NCBI GenBank assembly: GCA_052061695.1
Contig: JBPZEY010000003.1
Direction: 5' to 3' (one strand)
From: Alkalicoccus luteus
GTDB lineage: Bacteria > Bacillota > Bacilli > Bacillales > Salisediminibacteriaceae
Length of the DNA: 64,000 nt
The position numbers were made by a program, and so were the translations under genes. How positions within the stretch are numbered: the stretch's first letter is position 1; the number at the start of each line of letters is the position of its first letter. A model generated the notes under the pieces. It searched no databases, had not been told where the DNA came from, and saw nothing but the letters and a program-made list of their open reading frames with translations. This document shows positions 26,609 to 35,631 of the stretch, piece by piece.

Positions 26609-27727
26609 CTATTTTACCATGCTGTATTTGTCTTTTTTGTTTCTGACTGCTTCTTTAATCCCCTGAGCCAGCTCGTCAGGTGTAAATCCGGTAAGCAGGG
26701 CAGACTTATCATCCTTCAACTGTTCTACTGCTCCGGTTGTACATGTGGATACAATCGGTAATTGAAGGATCTTAGCTTCGGCTATTGTTAAGCAAAAGCC
26801 CTCGTGCCTGGATGGTTGTACGTATATATCTGCCTGTTTCATATACGGGTATGGATTTTCGAGTACACCCAGCATGTGAAATCTCTCCTCGAGATTACAG
26901 GCTTTTCTTAGCTTTGCTATATCTTCGGTCCATTTGCCTCCGCCGATCCAATACCATTCAGCATCGATGCCATCATCAAGCAGTAGCTTCAACGTATGAA
27001 TGGCAAGATCGGGCCCTTTTTCTTTCATCATTCTTCCAGTTGTAACGATAGTAATTGCTTTATTTTTTATCCGCATGGTTCGCTGCAGTGAGCGTTGCAC
27101 GATTTCTTCGTGATCTATATTCGTCTGAAATGCTATAATATCCATTTTTCGTTCAGGAAGTCTTGCCCTTAGAACATCTGCTGCTTTTGAGGAGACTACT
27201 CGTATTTGATCAAATTGAAGGTATACTTTTGTGGCAAAGGAAGGATCAAACCCTATCTCATTAACATCAAAATGAATCCACTGTATTTTTTTCTTTCCTG
27301 TTGTCCTGAAGGCTGCATAATAGCTGATAAAATCCATTGGTCCTGCATATGCATGCACTTCATCGTAGAGCGTTTTATCTTTCGGTATTGATTCAAATAA
27401 ACGTTTAAACTGGATTCTCCTGTCGCCTGTCAATTTCATTCTCAAATGCAGTTGGGCAAGATCAATCGCTTTCATCAGATGCCCTTTCCGGAGCGACTCG
27501 ATTAATCTTTCTTTCGGATGATACATGAGGTTATGATAATAATAATCAAAAAAAGGAAAATCCTTCACTGTAACCCAGTCAGGAATTTCCTTTAATAACT
27601 CACCCTCTTTTTTTAACAGTAAGACAGTTACTTCATCTTGTTCACTATAACGCTTTAATTCATTAATAAATGCTTTTTCCGTACCGCCTAAATTCATACT
27701 GATTAACAGGTACAGAACTTTTTTCAA
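26609..27727 (-). CDS. GT4-family glycosyltransferase (TTG start)
   Basis: This 372-residue GT-B enzyme begins at TTG (KKVLYLLISMNLGGTEKAF), eight bases after a perfect AAAGGAGG; no ATG fits. The N-terminal domain contains the GGTEKA loop, and the C-terminal donor domain has TTGRMMKEKGPDLA and PSRHEGFCLTIAEAKILQLP with the E-x7-E motif. It overlaps the preceding gene by 65 bp. Base composition here is clearly richer in A and T than in the flanks. Confidence 0.85.
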   Translation of the reverse strand: MKKVLYLLISMNLGGTEKAFINELKRYSEQDEVTVLLLKKEGELLKEIPDWVTVKDFPFFDYYYHNLMYHPKERLIESLRKGHLMKAIDLAQLHLRMKLTGDRRIQFKRLFESIPKDKTLYDEVHAYAGPMDFISYYAAFRTTGKKKIQWIHFDVNEIGFDPSFATKVYLQFDQIRVVSSKAADVLRARLPERKMDIIAFQTNIDHEEIVQRSLQRTMRIKNKAITIVTTGRMMKEKGPDLAIHTLKLLLDDGIDAEWYWIGGGKWTEDIAKLRKACNLEERFHMLGVLENPYPYMKQADIYVQPSRHEGFCLTIAEAKILQLPIVSTCTTGAVEQLKDDKSALLTGFTPDELAQGIKEAVRNKKDKYSMVK

Positions 27728-28907
27728 CAGGAAAACCTCCTTTGCTCGCGAGCAGATCATTTACTTTCTGCTTCAAATCACCATCCACTGATGTTTCGTT
27801 AATCTGCGCTATAGAAATATGCTGTCGAAGTTCTTTATTATTAATCAGTTTTGAGATATCTTCAGCTAATTTTTCGGGCTCAAAAGCAGAGATAACTCCG
27901 TTCTCCAAGTGTCTCATCTGCTGATAAACCGCATCAAATGGAGTCGTTACGACTGGAATCCCGAGTGTTCTGGCTTCTGCTATCGCGATTCCATACCCTT
28001 CAAAACTTGATGTTTGTACATAGACATCTGCCTGTCTTAAATATGGATATGGGTTATCTTTCACGCCCAGAAAATGAATCTTGTCATTCACTCCATACTC
28101 ATTTGCCATCTCTTTTATTTCTCTCTCAAGTGGTCCTTTCCCCAGCACATACCAGTCAAAATCAATTTGCTTATTCTTTAAGATAGCTGCTGTTTCGATC
28201 AGCCGATCATACCCTTTTTGTCTCGCTAAGCGTCCTATTGTTACGATTTTTACGTTTCCCTTTAATTTCGGACTTGCTTCCGCTGCCAGTGAGCGTATCA
28301 GGCCAGCATCTAGAATATCTTCAAAAACAGTTATTTTTTCAGGCTCCATCAGCTGATTGCTAATAAATATTTCCTTGGCTGACTCTGATACCGCAATGAC
28401 TTGATTCATTTGCTCGTAGAAAACACGTTGAAACTGTGCTTCCTTCTTATTTAACTCGTAGCTCACATTAACCCATGCCAGCTTAGAATTGGATCTTACT
28501 TTTTCGGCGGCATAAAACGTGGGAATTCCCTGAGAATATGCGATCGCTACATCATAAGACTTTTGATTTATTGGAATGTGTTTTGCAGCCGTCTGCCAGA
28601 AATATCTAGCTTTTCTGCGATTATTTGCTTTTGGATGCCGTATCAGCACAGAATAACGAATTCTGTCACTGCTCATGCTGAGATTTTCTTTTAACATGAC
28701 ACCAGCTGATGTTCTGCACTTCGATACATACTCAAGTTCAGGTAGAACGTTAACTTCAGCAGGTACCATCTTTTCGAGGGGACCTCCTTTAGTAATCAGC
28801 TGGAGATCAACTGTGTGAATGCTATAATCGATCAAGTTTAAAAACGTAATCAGACTTTTTTCAGCTCCTGCGCATTCAAGCGATTCGATCGTTATGTGAA
28901 TCCTCAC
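27663..28907 (-). CDS. GT4-family glycosyltransferase
   Basis: This GT-B enzyme has the acceptor motif ESLECAGAEKSL near its N terminus, TIGRLARQKGYDRLIE in the donor domain, and SSFEGYGIAIAEARTLGIP with the E-x7-E motif. The likely start is GTG at 28907 (414 residues), which follows the previous stop with AGAGGTGG upstream. A longer frame from ATG 29027 would overlap the upstream gene by 101 bp and is less likely. Donor unknown. Confidence 0.82.
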   Translation of the reverse strand: MRIHITIESLECAGAEKSLITFLNLIDYSIHTVDLQLITKGGPLEKMVPAEVNVLPELEYVSKCRTSAGVMLKENLSMSSDRIRYSVLIRHPKANNRRKARYFWQTAAKHIPINQKSYDVAIAYSQGIPTFYAAEKVRSNSKLAWVNVSYELNKKEAQFQRVFYEQMNQVIAVSESAKEIFISNQLMEPEKITVFEDILDAGLIRSLAAEASPKLKGNVKIVTIGRLARQKGYDRLIETAAILKNKQIDFDWYVLGKGPLEREIKEMANEYGVNDKIHFLGVKDNPYPYLRQADVYVQTSSFEGYGIAIAEARTLGIPVVTTPFDAVYQQMRHLENGVISAFEPEKLAEDISKLINNKELRQHISIAQINETSVDGDLKQKVNDLLASKGGFPVEKSSVPVNQYEFRRYGKSIY

Positions 28908-28926
28908 TCCCTCCACCTCTCTCTGT

Positions 28927-29877
28927 TTATTTAAATATCTTCTCATAAAGCGTTGGATTCGTACAAAAAACTGTATTAGCTGTTTTTTGCTTCCAGTTAA
29001 ACCTTGAAGAGAATAATACTTTTCCATTCAGTTTTTTCCAATCTTTATAGGCTTTTGCCCGTTCCTCTTGCAGGTCCGGCCTTTCAATAAGTGATTGTTT
29101 ATAACACCAGTAAAATTGCTGAAAGTATTGATAAAGTGCTTGGGAAGACAGGTCTTTGTAATGATCGTTCAAATACATAAATCTTCCTTTTAATGCGGGA
29201 AGTTTGTCAAAATGATAGGCTTCCATTTGAATCGCCTCGGCACTTCCTTTTCTTACAGGCTCAATTAAGTAAAAATACAGTTTGTTCTTAATCCATACGG
29301 TTTTAGCGGCATGATGAAGAAGTTCATGAGCAATCCATTCTTCCGGTTCACTGACTCCTTCCGGAAATGGCCCCTGCTGCAAAAGCTCCTTTTTCACCAG
29401 TTTATTCCAGTTAATGAAGAATATCCGATCTAATTCAATAAGCAGCCTCATGCTCTCTTTTTTTGAGACAACCGCTTTATCGATTTCAAAATTCCTGTGT
29501 GCTTCAGACTCGTCCCAGTTTTCACTTTCTTCAACAGGGCGATGGGAGACGATGACAAGATCCGCATGACTGGCTTCTTCTCTCATTAATTCAAGCATGC
29601 GTTCATGTACTTCATCTCGTATATCAGGCATCCATACGAACGAATGAGCAGCCCGTTCAATGCCTTGATTGAGTGCTCTTCCCTCATTCGGAATCTCTTC
29701 TTCTACCACCGTAAAAGCCAGCGAATATTGTTCCAGCTTTTTCTTCAAAAAATCAGTATGACGTGGATCCGTTATAAAAATCCATTCATCCGGCATGCAG
29801 GTCCCTTTCAGCACAGATTCAATCAGCCGGAACTGCTGTTTCCAATGTTTATCAAGTATGACGATGCATGAGATCAC
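28927..29877 (-). CDS. GT2-like glycosyltransferase, divergent active site
   Basis: This 316-residue protein has GT-A fold character (strand ISCIVILDK, then ALNQGIERA and an acidic MPDIRDEVHE in place of the DxD). The canonical DDGSTD loop is absent (FITDPRHTD). It may be a divergent enzyme or a non-catalytic partner of its neighbours. GTG at 29877 follows AAGGAG by 8 bases. The C terminus is strongly basic and aromatic like the other GT2 genes here. Confidence 0.7.
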   Translation of the reverse strand: MISCIVILDKHWKQQFRLIESVLKGTCMPDEWIFITDPRHTDFLKKKLEQYSLAFTVVEEEIPNEGRALNQGIERAAHSFVWMPDIRDEVHERMLELMREEASHADLVIVSHRPVEESENWDESEAHRNFEIDKAVVSKKESMRLLIELDRIFFINWNKLVKKELLQQGPFPEGVSEPEEWIAHELLHHAAKTVWIKNKLYFYLIEPVRKGSAEAIQMEAYHFDKLPALKGRFMYLNDHYKDLSSQALYQYFQQFYWCYKQSLIERPDLQEERAKAYKDWKKLNGKVLFSSRFNWKQKTANTVFCTNPTLYEKIFK

Positions 29878-29889
29878 TGCTCCCACTCC

Positions 29890-30840
29890 TTACTCTCTTT
29901 TGTTAGTAATTAGTTTCTCATACCAATTATCAGATAGATAAAACAATACAGAAGCCGCTTTTTCTTTTACTGTCAGGTGGTTAGTCATCAGCAGTTGAAT
30001 AAAATGCTTCTTAAAACATGCTCTACCACGAATTCTTACGGAAGGTTCTACCATTCCTTTCGACTGGTTATAATACCAGAAGAAAAGATGATGAAAATGA
30101 ACCAGGCCTTTCTGATAAAGCTGTTTATGTGGTTTTAAATAGATGAGCCTGTTGGAAACAGCTTCTATTTTATCGAACTTCTTTGCAGACATGCTTGTTC
30201 TAGTCTCACTGCTGCTCCTTATTCTGTAGAAATAGAAATCATGTTCAATGTGCACTATCTTCTCCGCTTCATTGATAAACGAATGGGCCGTGAATTCATC
30301 GTCGTAATGTTTTCGTTCGGGATAGGTGACGCGACTAAACAATGATTTATGGTACAAGCGGTTCCACGGAACGATAAATGTATGTTTGTCATCAAACAGT
30401 TTTTCCAATGCGTTTTCTTTTTCAATTAATACAGGTGCAGGCCAGCTGGTAAAATAAGCTGCAGGTTCACCATCTATCACTTCCTGATAATTACAAAGAA
30501 CCATATCGGCTTTTTCACTGATGGCGGCTTGATATAGAGCTTCCAGCATTTCCGGGTGGTACCAGTCATCGCAGTCGATGAAGCTGATATAAGTACCATT
30601 GGCGTTTTTTACTCCGGTGTTTCTTGCTGATGCGATGCCATTATTTTCTTTATGGATGACCGTAATGCGCTCATCTTTGGCAGCATAACTGTCACATATA
30701 TCGCCACTGTTATCTGTAGACCCATCGTTGATAATGATTAATTCAAAATCTTGAAAGGTCTGATTCAAAACAGATTCAATACAGGCTGGCAGGTATTCCT
30801 CTAAATTATATGCAAGAGCGATTACAGATATCCTGCACAT
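29890..30840 (-). CDS. GT2-family glycosyltransferase
   Basis: This is a 316-residue GT-A enzyme with the standard N terminus ISVIALAYNLEEYLPACIES, INDGSTDNSGDI and the metal motif IDCDDWYHP. Tight spacing (2 bp to the upstream gene, 3 bp to the downstream gene) places it in the operon. GGGGAGG precedes the ATG. It is similar in layout to the gene at 17738, suggesting tandem duplication. Confidence 0.87.
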   Translation of the reverse strand: MCRISVIALAYNLEEYLPACIESVLNQTFQDFELIIINDGSTDNSGDICDSYAAKDERITVIHKENNGIASARNTGVKNANGTYISFIDCDDWYHPEMLEALYQAAISEKADMVLCNYQEVIDGEPAAYFTSWPAPVLIEKENALEKLFDDKHTFIVPWNRLYHKSLFSRVTYPERKHYDDEFTAHSFINEAEKIVHIEHDFYFYRIRSSSETRTSMSAKKFDKIEAVSNRLIYLKPHKQLYQKGLVHFHHLFFWYYNQSKGMVEPSVRIRGRACFKKHFIQLLMTNHLTVKEKAASVLFYLSDNWYEKLITNKRE

Positions 30841-30842
30841 GA

Positions 30843-31841
30843 TTAACCTCCCCGCTGAAGCCTTTGCATGATAGTTACTACTAATAGTCGATTACTTTCT
30901 TTCGCGTAAAAAAAACCTGACCTGATCATTTTTATTTTTGCTGCAGTTTTTTTATCTGTTATGTGTGGAGCTATTGCGTCATAGTTTTTTAAAAACGTAG
31001 TGCGGATCGCTCCGAAAAACTGATTAGCTTCCTTTCGGGAAGCAAGATCTTGCATCACCGTGTACAGAGCATCAATAGTCCACCACGTGTAACGCCTCCA
31101 CACTTCAGGCATAACCGCAGGTTCTTCCAGAGTCATCTTTTCAATGATGTACTCCCAGGCTTCGTAGCTGTCCATTCGTCCTTTGTGATAACGCTCCATT
31201 AAAATGCTGTTTTCTCTTGCGCGGTAAACGTACCCTGTCCAAGAGAGGACGACAGTTTTCTCAGCATTTGTGAACAGTGATGGAGAAATGGCTAAATCTT
31301 CATGAATTTTACCTGATGGGAAAGTAATATTTACGAACAGGCTTTTTTTATAGAGCTTATTCCACAGTGCAAACCTGTAAAGTTCTCCTTTGAATAGTTC
31401 ATGGAGTGCCTGCTCTCTGTTTAAAACAATACTCTTCACTTCATCATTGAATGCTGTGACCCGCGCTCCATATTGTCTGGCGTGCCCACAAACAGCAATG
31501 TCAGAAGATGTTTTTTCAGCCGCCTTATGCAATTGCTTAAACATCTCTGCTCTAACCCAGTCGTCCGAATCAACAAAGCCGATCCATTCGCCTGTTGCTC
31601 GTCTTATCCCGTGGTTTCTGGCTTCTGCTACACCCTGATTAGCTTGAGAATATAAATAAAAGTGTGAATATTGATCTGCATATGCTGCTGCGATCTTACT
31701 GCCCCCGTCTGTCGAACCGTCATCAATCATGACAATCTCGAGATTCGGATGAGTTTGCTTTGCAAGGCTTTCCAGACATTCCTCCAAATAGGCTTCTACA
31801 TTCATAAATGGAACAATGACGCTGATTTTAGTTAGCTCCAC
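30843..31841 (-). CDS. GT2-family glycosyltransferase
   Basis: This 332-residue GT-A enzyme starts at GTG 31841 (ELTKISVIVPFMNVEAYLEE) with GGAGGG six bases upstream. The active-site motifs are IDDGSTDGG and VDSDDWVRA. It follows the TagD-like gene with a 10-bp overlap, so it may modify the same glycerol-phosphate-bearing unit (positional inference). Confidence 0.87.
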   Translation of the reverse strand: MELTKISVIVPFMNVEAYLEECLESLAKQTHPNLEIVMIDDGSTDGGSKIAAAYADQYSHFYLYSQANQGVAEARNHGIRRATGEWIGFVDSDDWVRAEMFKQLHKAAEKTSSDIAVCGHARQYGARVTAFNDEVKSIVLNREQALHELFKGELYRFALWNKLYKKSLFVNITFPSGKIHEDLAISPSLFTNAEKTVVLSWTGYVYRARENSILMERYHKGRMDSYEAWEYIIEKMTLEEPAVMPEVWRRYTWWTIDALYTVMQDLASRKEANQFFGAIRTTFLKNYDAIAPHITDKKTAAKIKMIRSGFFYAKESNRLLVVTIMQRLQRGG

Positions 31842-32284
31842 GGCTGTCCCTCCAGCTCACTTATTTTCATCACTTTGAGCTTTTCCGTAAGCATTGTAGA
31901 AGAAATACCTTTTGTATATGGAAAGTAGATCACATCGACTCCATGCACAGACAGTGCTTGTTCGGTTTCCTGAAACAAGCTGCTCCCTTTCCAGTCATCT
32001 CCGACAAACATGGCATCAAACCGAAGCCTCTCCCAGGCTGCGTACTTGTTTTTATCCCATTGCGGGACCACTTCGTCCACACACGAAAGGGCAGCCACAA
32101 TTGATATCCGCTCAGCGAATGGGATAACCGGCAGCTTATTTTTGGACTTCATCACAAGGTCATCGGTACTGACTCCAACGATCAAATGACTGCACTGAGA
32201 TTTAGCTTTCTCCAGAATAGTTAAATGTCCGATGTGAAACAAATCAAATACACCAGTCGTATATCCGGTTTTATATTGTTTCAA
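31832..32284 (-). CDS. tagD: Glycerol-3-phosphate cytidylyltransferase-like protein (TagD type)
   Basis: This is a cytoplasmic nucleotidyltransferase expected to form CDP-glycerol from CTP and glycerol-3-phosphate. The 150-residue protein carries GVFDLFHIGHL (HxGH motif) and the C-terminal signature KGISSTMLTEKL, equivalent to the TagD RTEGISTT motif. It is about 20 residues longer than TagD. It starts at TTG 32284 after GAGGAG and overlaps the preceding TagF-like gene by 14 bp, so substrate supply and use are coupled. Confidence 0.85.
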   Translation of the reverse strand: MKQYKTGYTTGVFDLFHIGHLTILEKAKSQCSHLIVGVSTDDLVMKSKNKLPVIPFAERISIVAALSCVDEVVPQWDKNKYAAWERLRFDAMFVGDDWKGSSLFQETEQALSVHGVDVIYFPYTKGISSTMLTEKLKVMKISELEGQPWS

Positions 32285-33410
32285 CTGTGCTCATCTCCTC
32301 TCGTTTACAAAATGAGGCAATCTCACCTGCTATTATTTCTGAAGCATTCCCTGTTTCGAAGAAGACATGTTTTTCTAAAAACGCCTGGCGCTTCTGTTCG
32401 TAGGCAGATTGTGACCAGTTCGACAAAACCTCAACCAATTGAGACTCATCGCGAATAACAGGAAAAGGAAGCTCATGAAACGTAAAATAAAACCCTCTTT
32501 CTGCTTGAGAGTAAGTGTCCAGATCTGGCGTATAGAGCAGCAGCGGTTTCGCCGTCAGCATAAAATCAAACATGAGCGATGAATAATCGGTGATGACAAT
32601 TGAAGCAGCCGCAAGCAGCTCCTGCATATCATCAATCTCATCTGTCCGTCGGTAGCCTGCTGTGTCAGAAGTTCTGATATGAGGATGCAGTCGAATGAGT
32701 GTCTGCCACTTTCCTCCAAAGGACTGATGAAGCACTCGTTTTAAATGTTCAGCGTTAGGTAATGACGGCTGACCGTGCTGACGGAAGGTTGGAGCAATCA
32801 CGGCAAGCTGTTCGTCTTCTGATAATCCAAGTTTATTTTTAACTTGTTTTCCTGTGATCTTTCTCCGCCATTCGTTGACAAGCACATCGTTTCTCGGAGT
32901 ACCCTCTTCTGAAATCCGACCATCATACCAAAAAGCCTGATTCATAATATCAGTACTTGTTCTGCAGCCGCTCAAAAGCAAATCACACATTGACGAATCA
33001 CGAAGGGCTTTTTGTCTGTAAGACTGCGGTAAAAAATCGAATGCATCCTTTTCTATTTTTTTTAACCTAAGTGAACTGTGCCAAGTCTGAATGTATCTTT
33101 GCTGCTTCCGCTTACGATAGAAAGAAGGCAGACGCTGATTCGTCACGATTATTTTAGCTGTCGCAAGATAATAAAAATATGCGAGCGTCATCGGCTTTAC
33201 CGATTTGTATGCTGCATCTGTGCGCGGTTTAATTAACACCCAGATTCCTTCTAAATGCGCTTGGGATCTGGCCATTTCTTCACTGATATATTTGGGATTG
33301 CAGCTGTATTCTGCACCGTCGTAACTCATGAACACCACTCTGTTCCACTTAACCGGAAAGATAGCCATCACTTTAAGAAGTAAGAACGCTGCTTTTTCTT
33401 TTATGTTCAT
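32271..33410 (-). CDS. CDP-glycerol glycerophosphotransferase family protein (TagB/TagF type)
   Basis: This 379-residue peripheral membrane enzyme is expected to transfer glycerol-phosphate from CDP-glycerol to a glycan or lipid-linked unit. Family sequences are VVFMSYDGAEYSCNPKYI at the N terminus, IQTWHSSLRLKKI, IRLHPHIRTSD and ITDYSSLMFDFMLTAKP. It is shorter than the polymerase TagF (about 750), so a single addition (TagB-like) is more likely. It pairs with the TagD-like gene. Confidence 0.87.
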   Translation of the reverse strand: MNIKEKAAFLLLKVMAIFPVKWNRVVFMSYDGAEYSCNPKYISEEMARSQAHLEGIWVLIKPRTDAAYKSVKPMTLAYFYYLATAKIIVTNQRLPSFYRKRKQQRYIQTWHSSLRLKKIEKDAFDFLPQSYRQKALRDSSMCDLLLSGCRTSTDIMNQAFWYDGRISEEGTPRNDVLVNEWRRKITGKQVKNKLGLSEDEQLAVIAPTFRQHGQPSLPNAEHLKRVLHQSFGGKWQTLIRLHPHIRTSDTAGYRRTDEIDDMQELLAAASIVITDYSSLMFDFMLTAKPLLLYTPDLDTYSQAERGFYFTFHELPFPVIRDESQLVEVLSNWSQSAYEQKRQAFLEKHVFFETGNASEIIAGEIASFCKREEMSTVETI

Positions 33411-34441
33411 ATCAGGCCGGCCTCCCCTGTTACAGGCCTTAAAGGTGATACCGCCTGCGTTAATCCTGCAGCTCTCCTTCCTTTCTCGATACCTTCTCTG
33501 CCGATATAAAGAAGCGGACTTTTTAGAAACAGCCGATGCTGTTTAATCATTTCTTCCCTCGATAAAACCGGCTGCATTAATAATCCTTGTACCATTTCCC
33601 GCTTGATGCGCCTGCGGGCCTGTTGCCATTGTTTGTTAAACGGCTTTCGGGCGAGAAGCTTATAATGAACGAGGTGCATGTGCACAGCCTCTTCACGCTG
33701 CTTTTCATAAAGCTTCGGGTAATACAGTTTCATGAACCTGCAGCGATCTAAAATTCCATCCAGAATGTCCAGGTGTTTAACGGAATACGCAGCGATGATG
33801 CTTCCTTCTCTCTGCCTGTATCCATATAACGCTTCCTGCACGTACGCAACTAACGTTGCATCATGAAACACCAGATGCTGCCAGAACATATCCTCAAACA
33901 GCTTCCCTACTGGAAAGGGTTTGTCTTTTATCAGTTCTGAGCGATACAGTTTACCCCAAGCAAAATTTTTCAGATAAACGTTATCTATGAGTGCTTTCAT
34001 CGCATCTTCACGTTCGAGAAGAAACGGGAGAGTGTGATGCTGCGTCCTGGAATCAATAAGCATTTTATCCGGCCACATGTAGACATGATTGGTCTGAACA
34101 ATATCAGCCCGGTTCAGTAAAGCAGCACGGAGTGATTTCTCCACCCAGTCCCTCGCGAGTACGTCATCACTGTCTACAAACGCTGTATATTCTCCTTTGA
34201 TGAGAGCCATCCCTGCGTTTCTAGCGTCCGATAATCCGCCGTTTTCTTTATCTACGATCGTGATTCTCGCATCCTCTTTTTGAAAGAAAGCTGCAATCTT
34301 CCTGCTTTTGTCTTTACTACCGTCATTCACGATCACAATCTGTAAATGCGGATATGTCTGCTGAACAAGTGAAGTAAGGCATTCTTCAATATAGGGTTCC
34401 ACATTATAGACAGGTACGATAAGCGTAATGAGTGTATTCAT
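33407..34441 (-). CDS. GT2-family glycosyltransferase
   Basis: This is a 344-residue GT-A enzyme with LIVPVYNVEPYIEECLTS, VNDGSKDKS and VDSDDVLAR. The C-terminal half is basic (arginine-rich RRRIKREM). It overlaps both neighbours by 4 bp. The donor is unknown. Its position next to the TagB/F-like gene suggests action on the same repeat unit. Confidence 0.87.
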   Translation of the reverse strand: MNTLITLIVPVYNVEPYIEECLTSLVQQTYPHLQIVIVNDGSKDKSRKIAAFFQKEDARITIVDKENGGLSDARNAGMALIKGEYTAFVDSDDVLARDWVEKSLRAALLNRADIVQTNHVYMWPDKMLIDSRTQHHTLPFLLEREDAMKALIDNVYLKNFAWGKLYRSELIKDKPFPVGKLFEDMFWQHLVFHDATLVAYVQEALYGYRQREGSIIAAYSVKHLDILDGILDRCRFMKLYYPKLYEKQREEAVHMHLVHYKLLARKPFNKQWQQARRRIKREMVQGLLMQPVLSREEMIKQHRLFLKSPLLYIGREGIEKGRRAAGLTQAVSPLRPVTGEAGLI

Positions 34442-35631
34442 GGGCCCCCCCTGATCAATTCATGAAATTGAGCCATCTGGCTTTCAGTTGAAAAATCGAG
34501 CTTTGCGCAACCGGCCTTCAGCCGAGCTGCCACTTCTTCATGAAGCAGCACATCTTCAATACTGTCCGCTAAATCTGCTGATGTCTGCCCGGAAATTATT
34601 CCGTTTTCGAGATGTTTCACCTGAGCTGCTGCTGTCGGATAGCCTGCAATGACTATCGGAATACCGAAGAGCTGCGCTTCCGAAACGGTGACCGCTTTTC
34701 CCTCATATCTGGACGGTTGAACATATAAATCAGCGCTTTTCAAATACGTGTATGGATTACGCTTCTTACCTAGTAGTTGAAAGCAATCCTGCACGTTCAA
34801 TTCTTCCATCAGCTTTTTTAATGCAGGTTCTTCACCGCCATATCCGATTACTTGCCACAAAAAAGAAAAGCGATTCCGCTTTTTTAATTCAGCCGCCGTA
34901 TAAATTGCTGTATCAATTCCTTTGGCGTGCGATAAACGTGCAATCGTCAGTATATGCTTTTTATCTGAGGATACTTTCTCGCATGCTTGTGCTTCCCTTA
35001 TAATCCGCTCTGTTGGAAGCACATTTTCGACTACTACTGTTTTATGACTGAATTCAGGGTAAACGGATAAAAAAGCATGACGAACTGTACCAGAAACAGC
35101 AGCGATTGTGTCAAAGCTTTTCCAGACTCTCTGATCCAGCTCCCGGTCGACTTCAGCCTTTGAGAAATCAGTGTGAATCCATGCCGCTTTTTTGGGGGCT
35201 TTTGCTTTTAAAGCTGCATAGTGCGGCCACAAAAAACTGATCACCATATCATAAGTACCTGGTATTTGTGGGAGCCGTTTAATCGTTCTATCCCACATCC
35301 ACTGCATTTGCCTGTATCCAGGCTCTTCCAGATTTAACTGTTTTCCAGCAGCATTTGCCTTCACTTTAGCAAGCAGTCTTTCCCAGCCTATTCTAAAAAA
35401 CCGACTTGCAAAGGTATCTTTAATTGATTTTCTAAATGTAGCATAAGCAGGCATTTCAGGAAGGAGCTTTATGTTATCGGGAATTTCATCCATTAACTCT
35501 CCTGTATGACTCATAAGAAATAAATGAACATCATAAGAGCTTTTACTTAACTCTTCAAGCAAGGATATCAGGCTCTTCTCGACTCCGCCTATTCCCAGAT
35601 CAAATGATATAATCAGCAGTTTTTTGCTCAT
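34438..35631 (-). CDS. GT4-family glycosyltransferase
   Basis: This is a 397-residue GT-B enzyme. The N-terminal loop is FDLGIGGVEKSLISLL, and the donor site has TIARLSHAKGIDTAIY and PSRYEGKAVTVSEAQLFGIP with the E-x7-E motif. AAAGGAGG precedes the ATG. It is paralogous to the genes at 26609 and 27663. Confidence 0.87.
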   Translation of the reverse strand: MSKKLLIISFDLGIGGVEKSLISLLEELSKSSYDVHLFLMSHTGELMDEIPDNIKLLPEMPAYATFRKSIKDTFASRFFRIGWERLLAKVKANAAGKQLNLEEPGYRQMQWMWDRTIKRLPQIPGTYDMVISFLWPHYAALKAKAPKKAAWIHTDFSKAEVDRELDQRVWKSFDTIAAVSGTVRHAFLSVYPEFSHKTVVVENVLPTERIIREAQACEKVSSDKKHILTIARLSHAKGIDTAIYTAAELKKRNRFSFLWQVIGYGGEEPALKKLMEELNVQDCFQLLGKKRNPYTYLKSADLYVQPSRYEGKAVTVSEAQLFGIPIVIAGYPTAAAQVKHLENGIISGQTSADLADSIEDVLLHEEVAARLKAGCAKLDFSTESQMAQFHELIRGGP

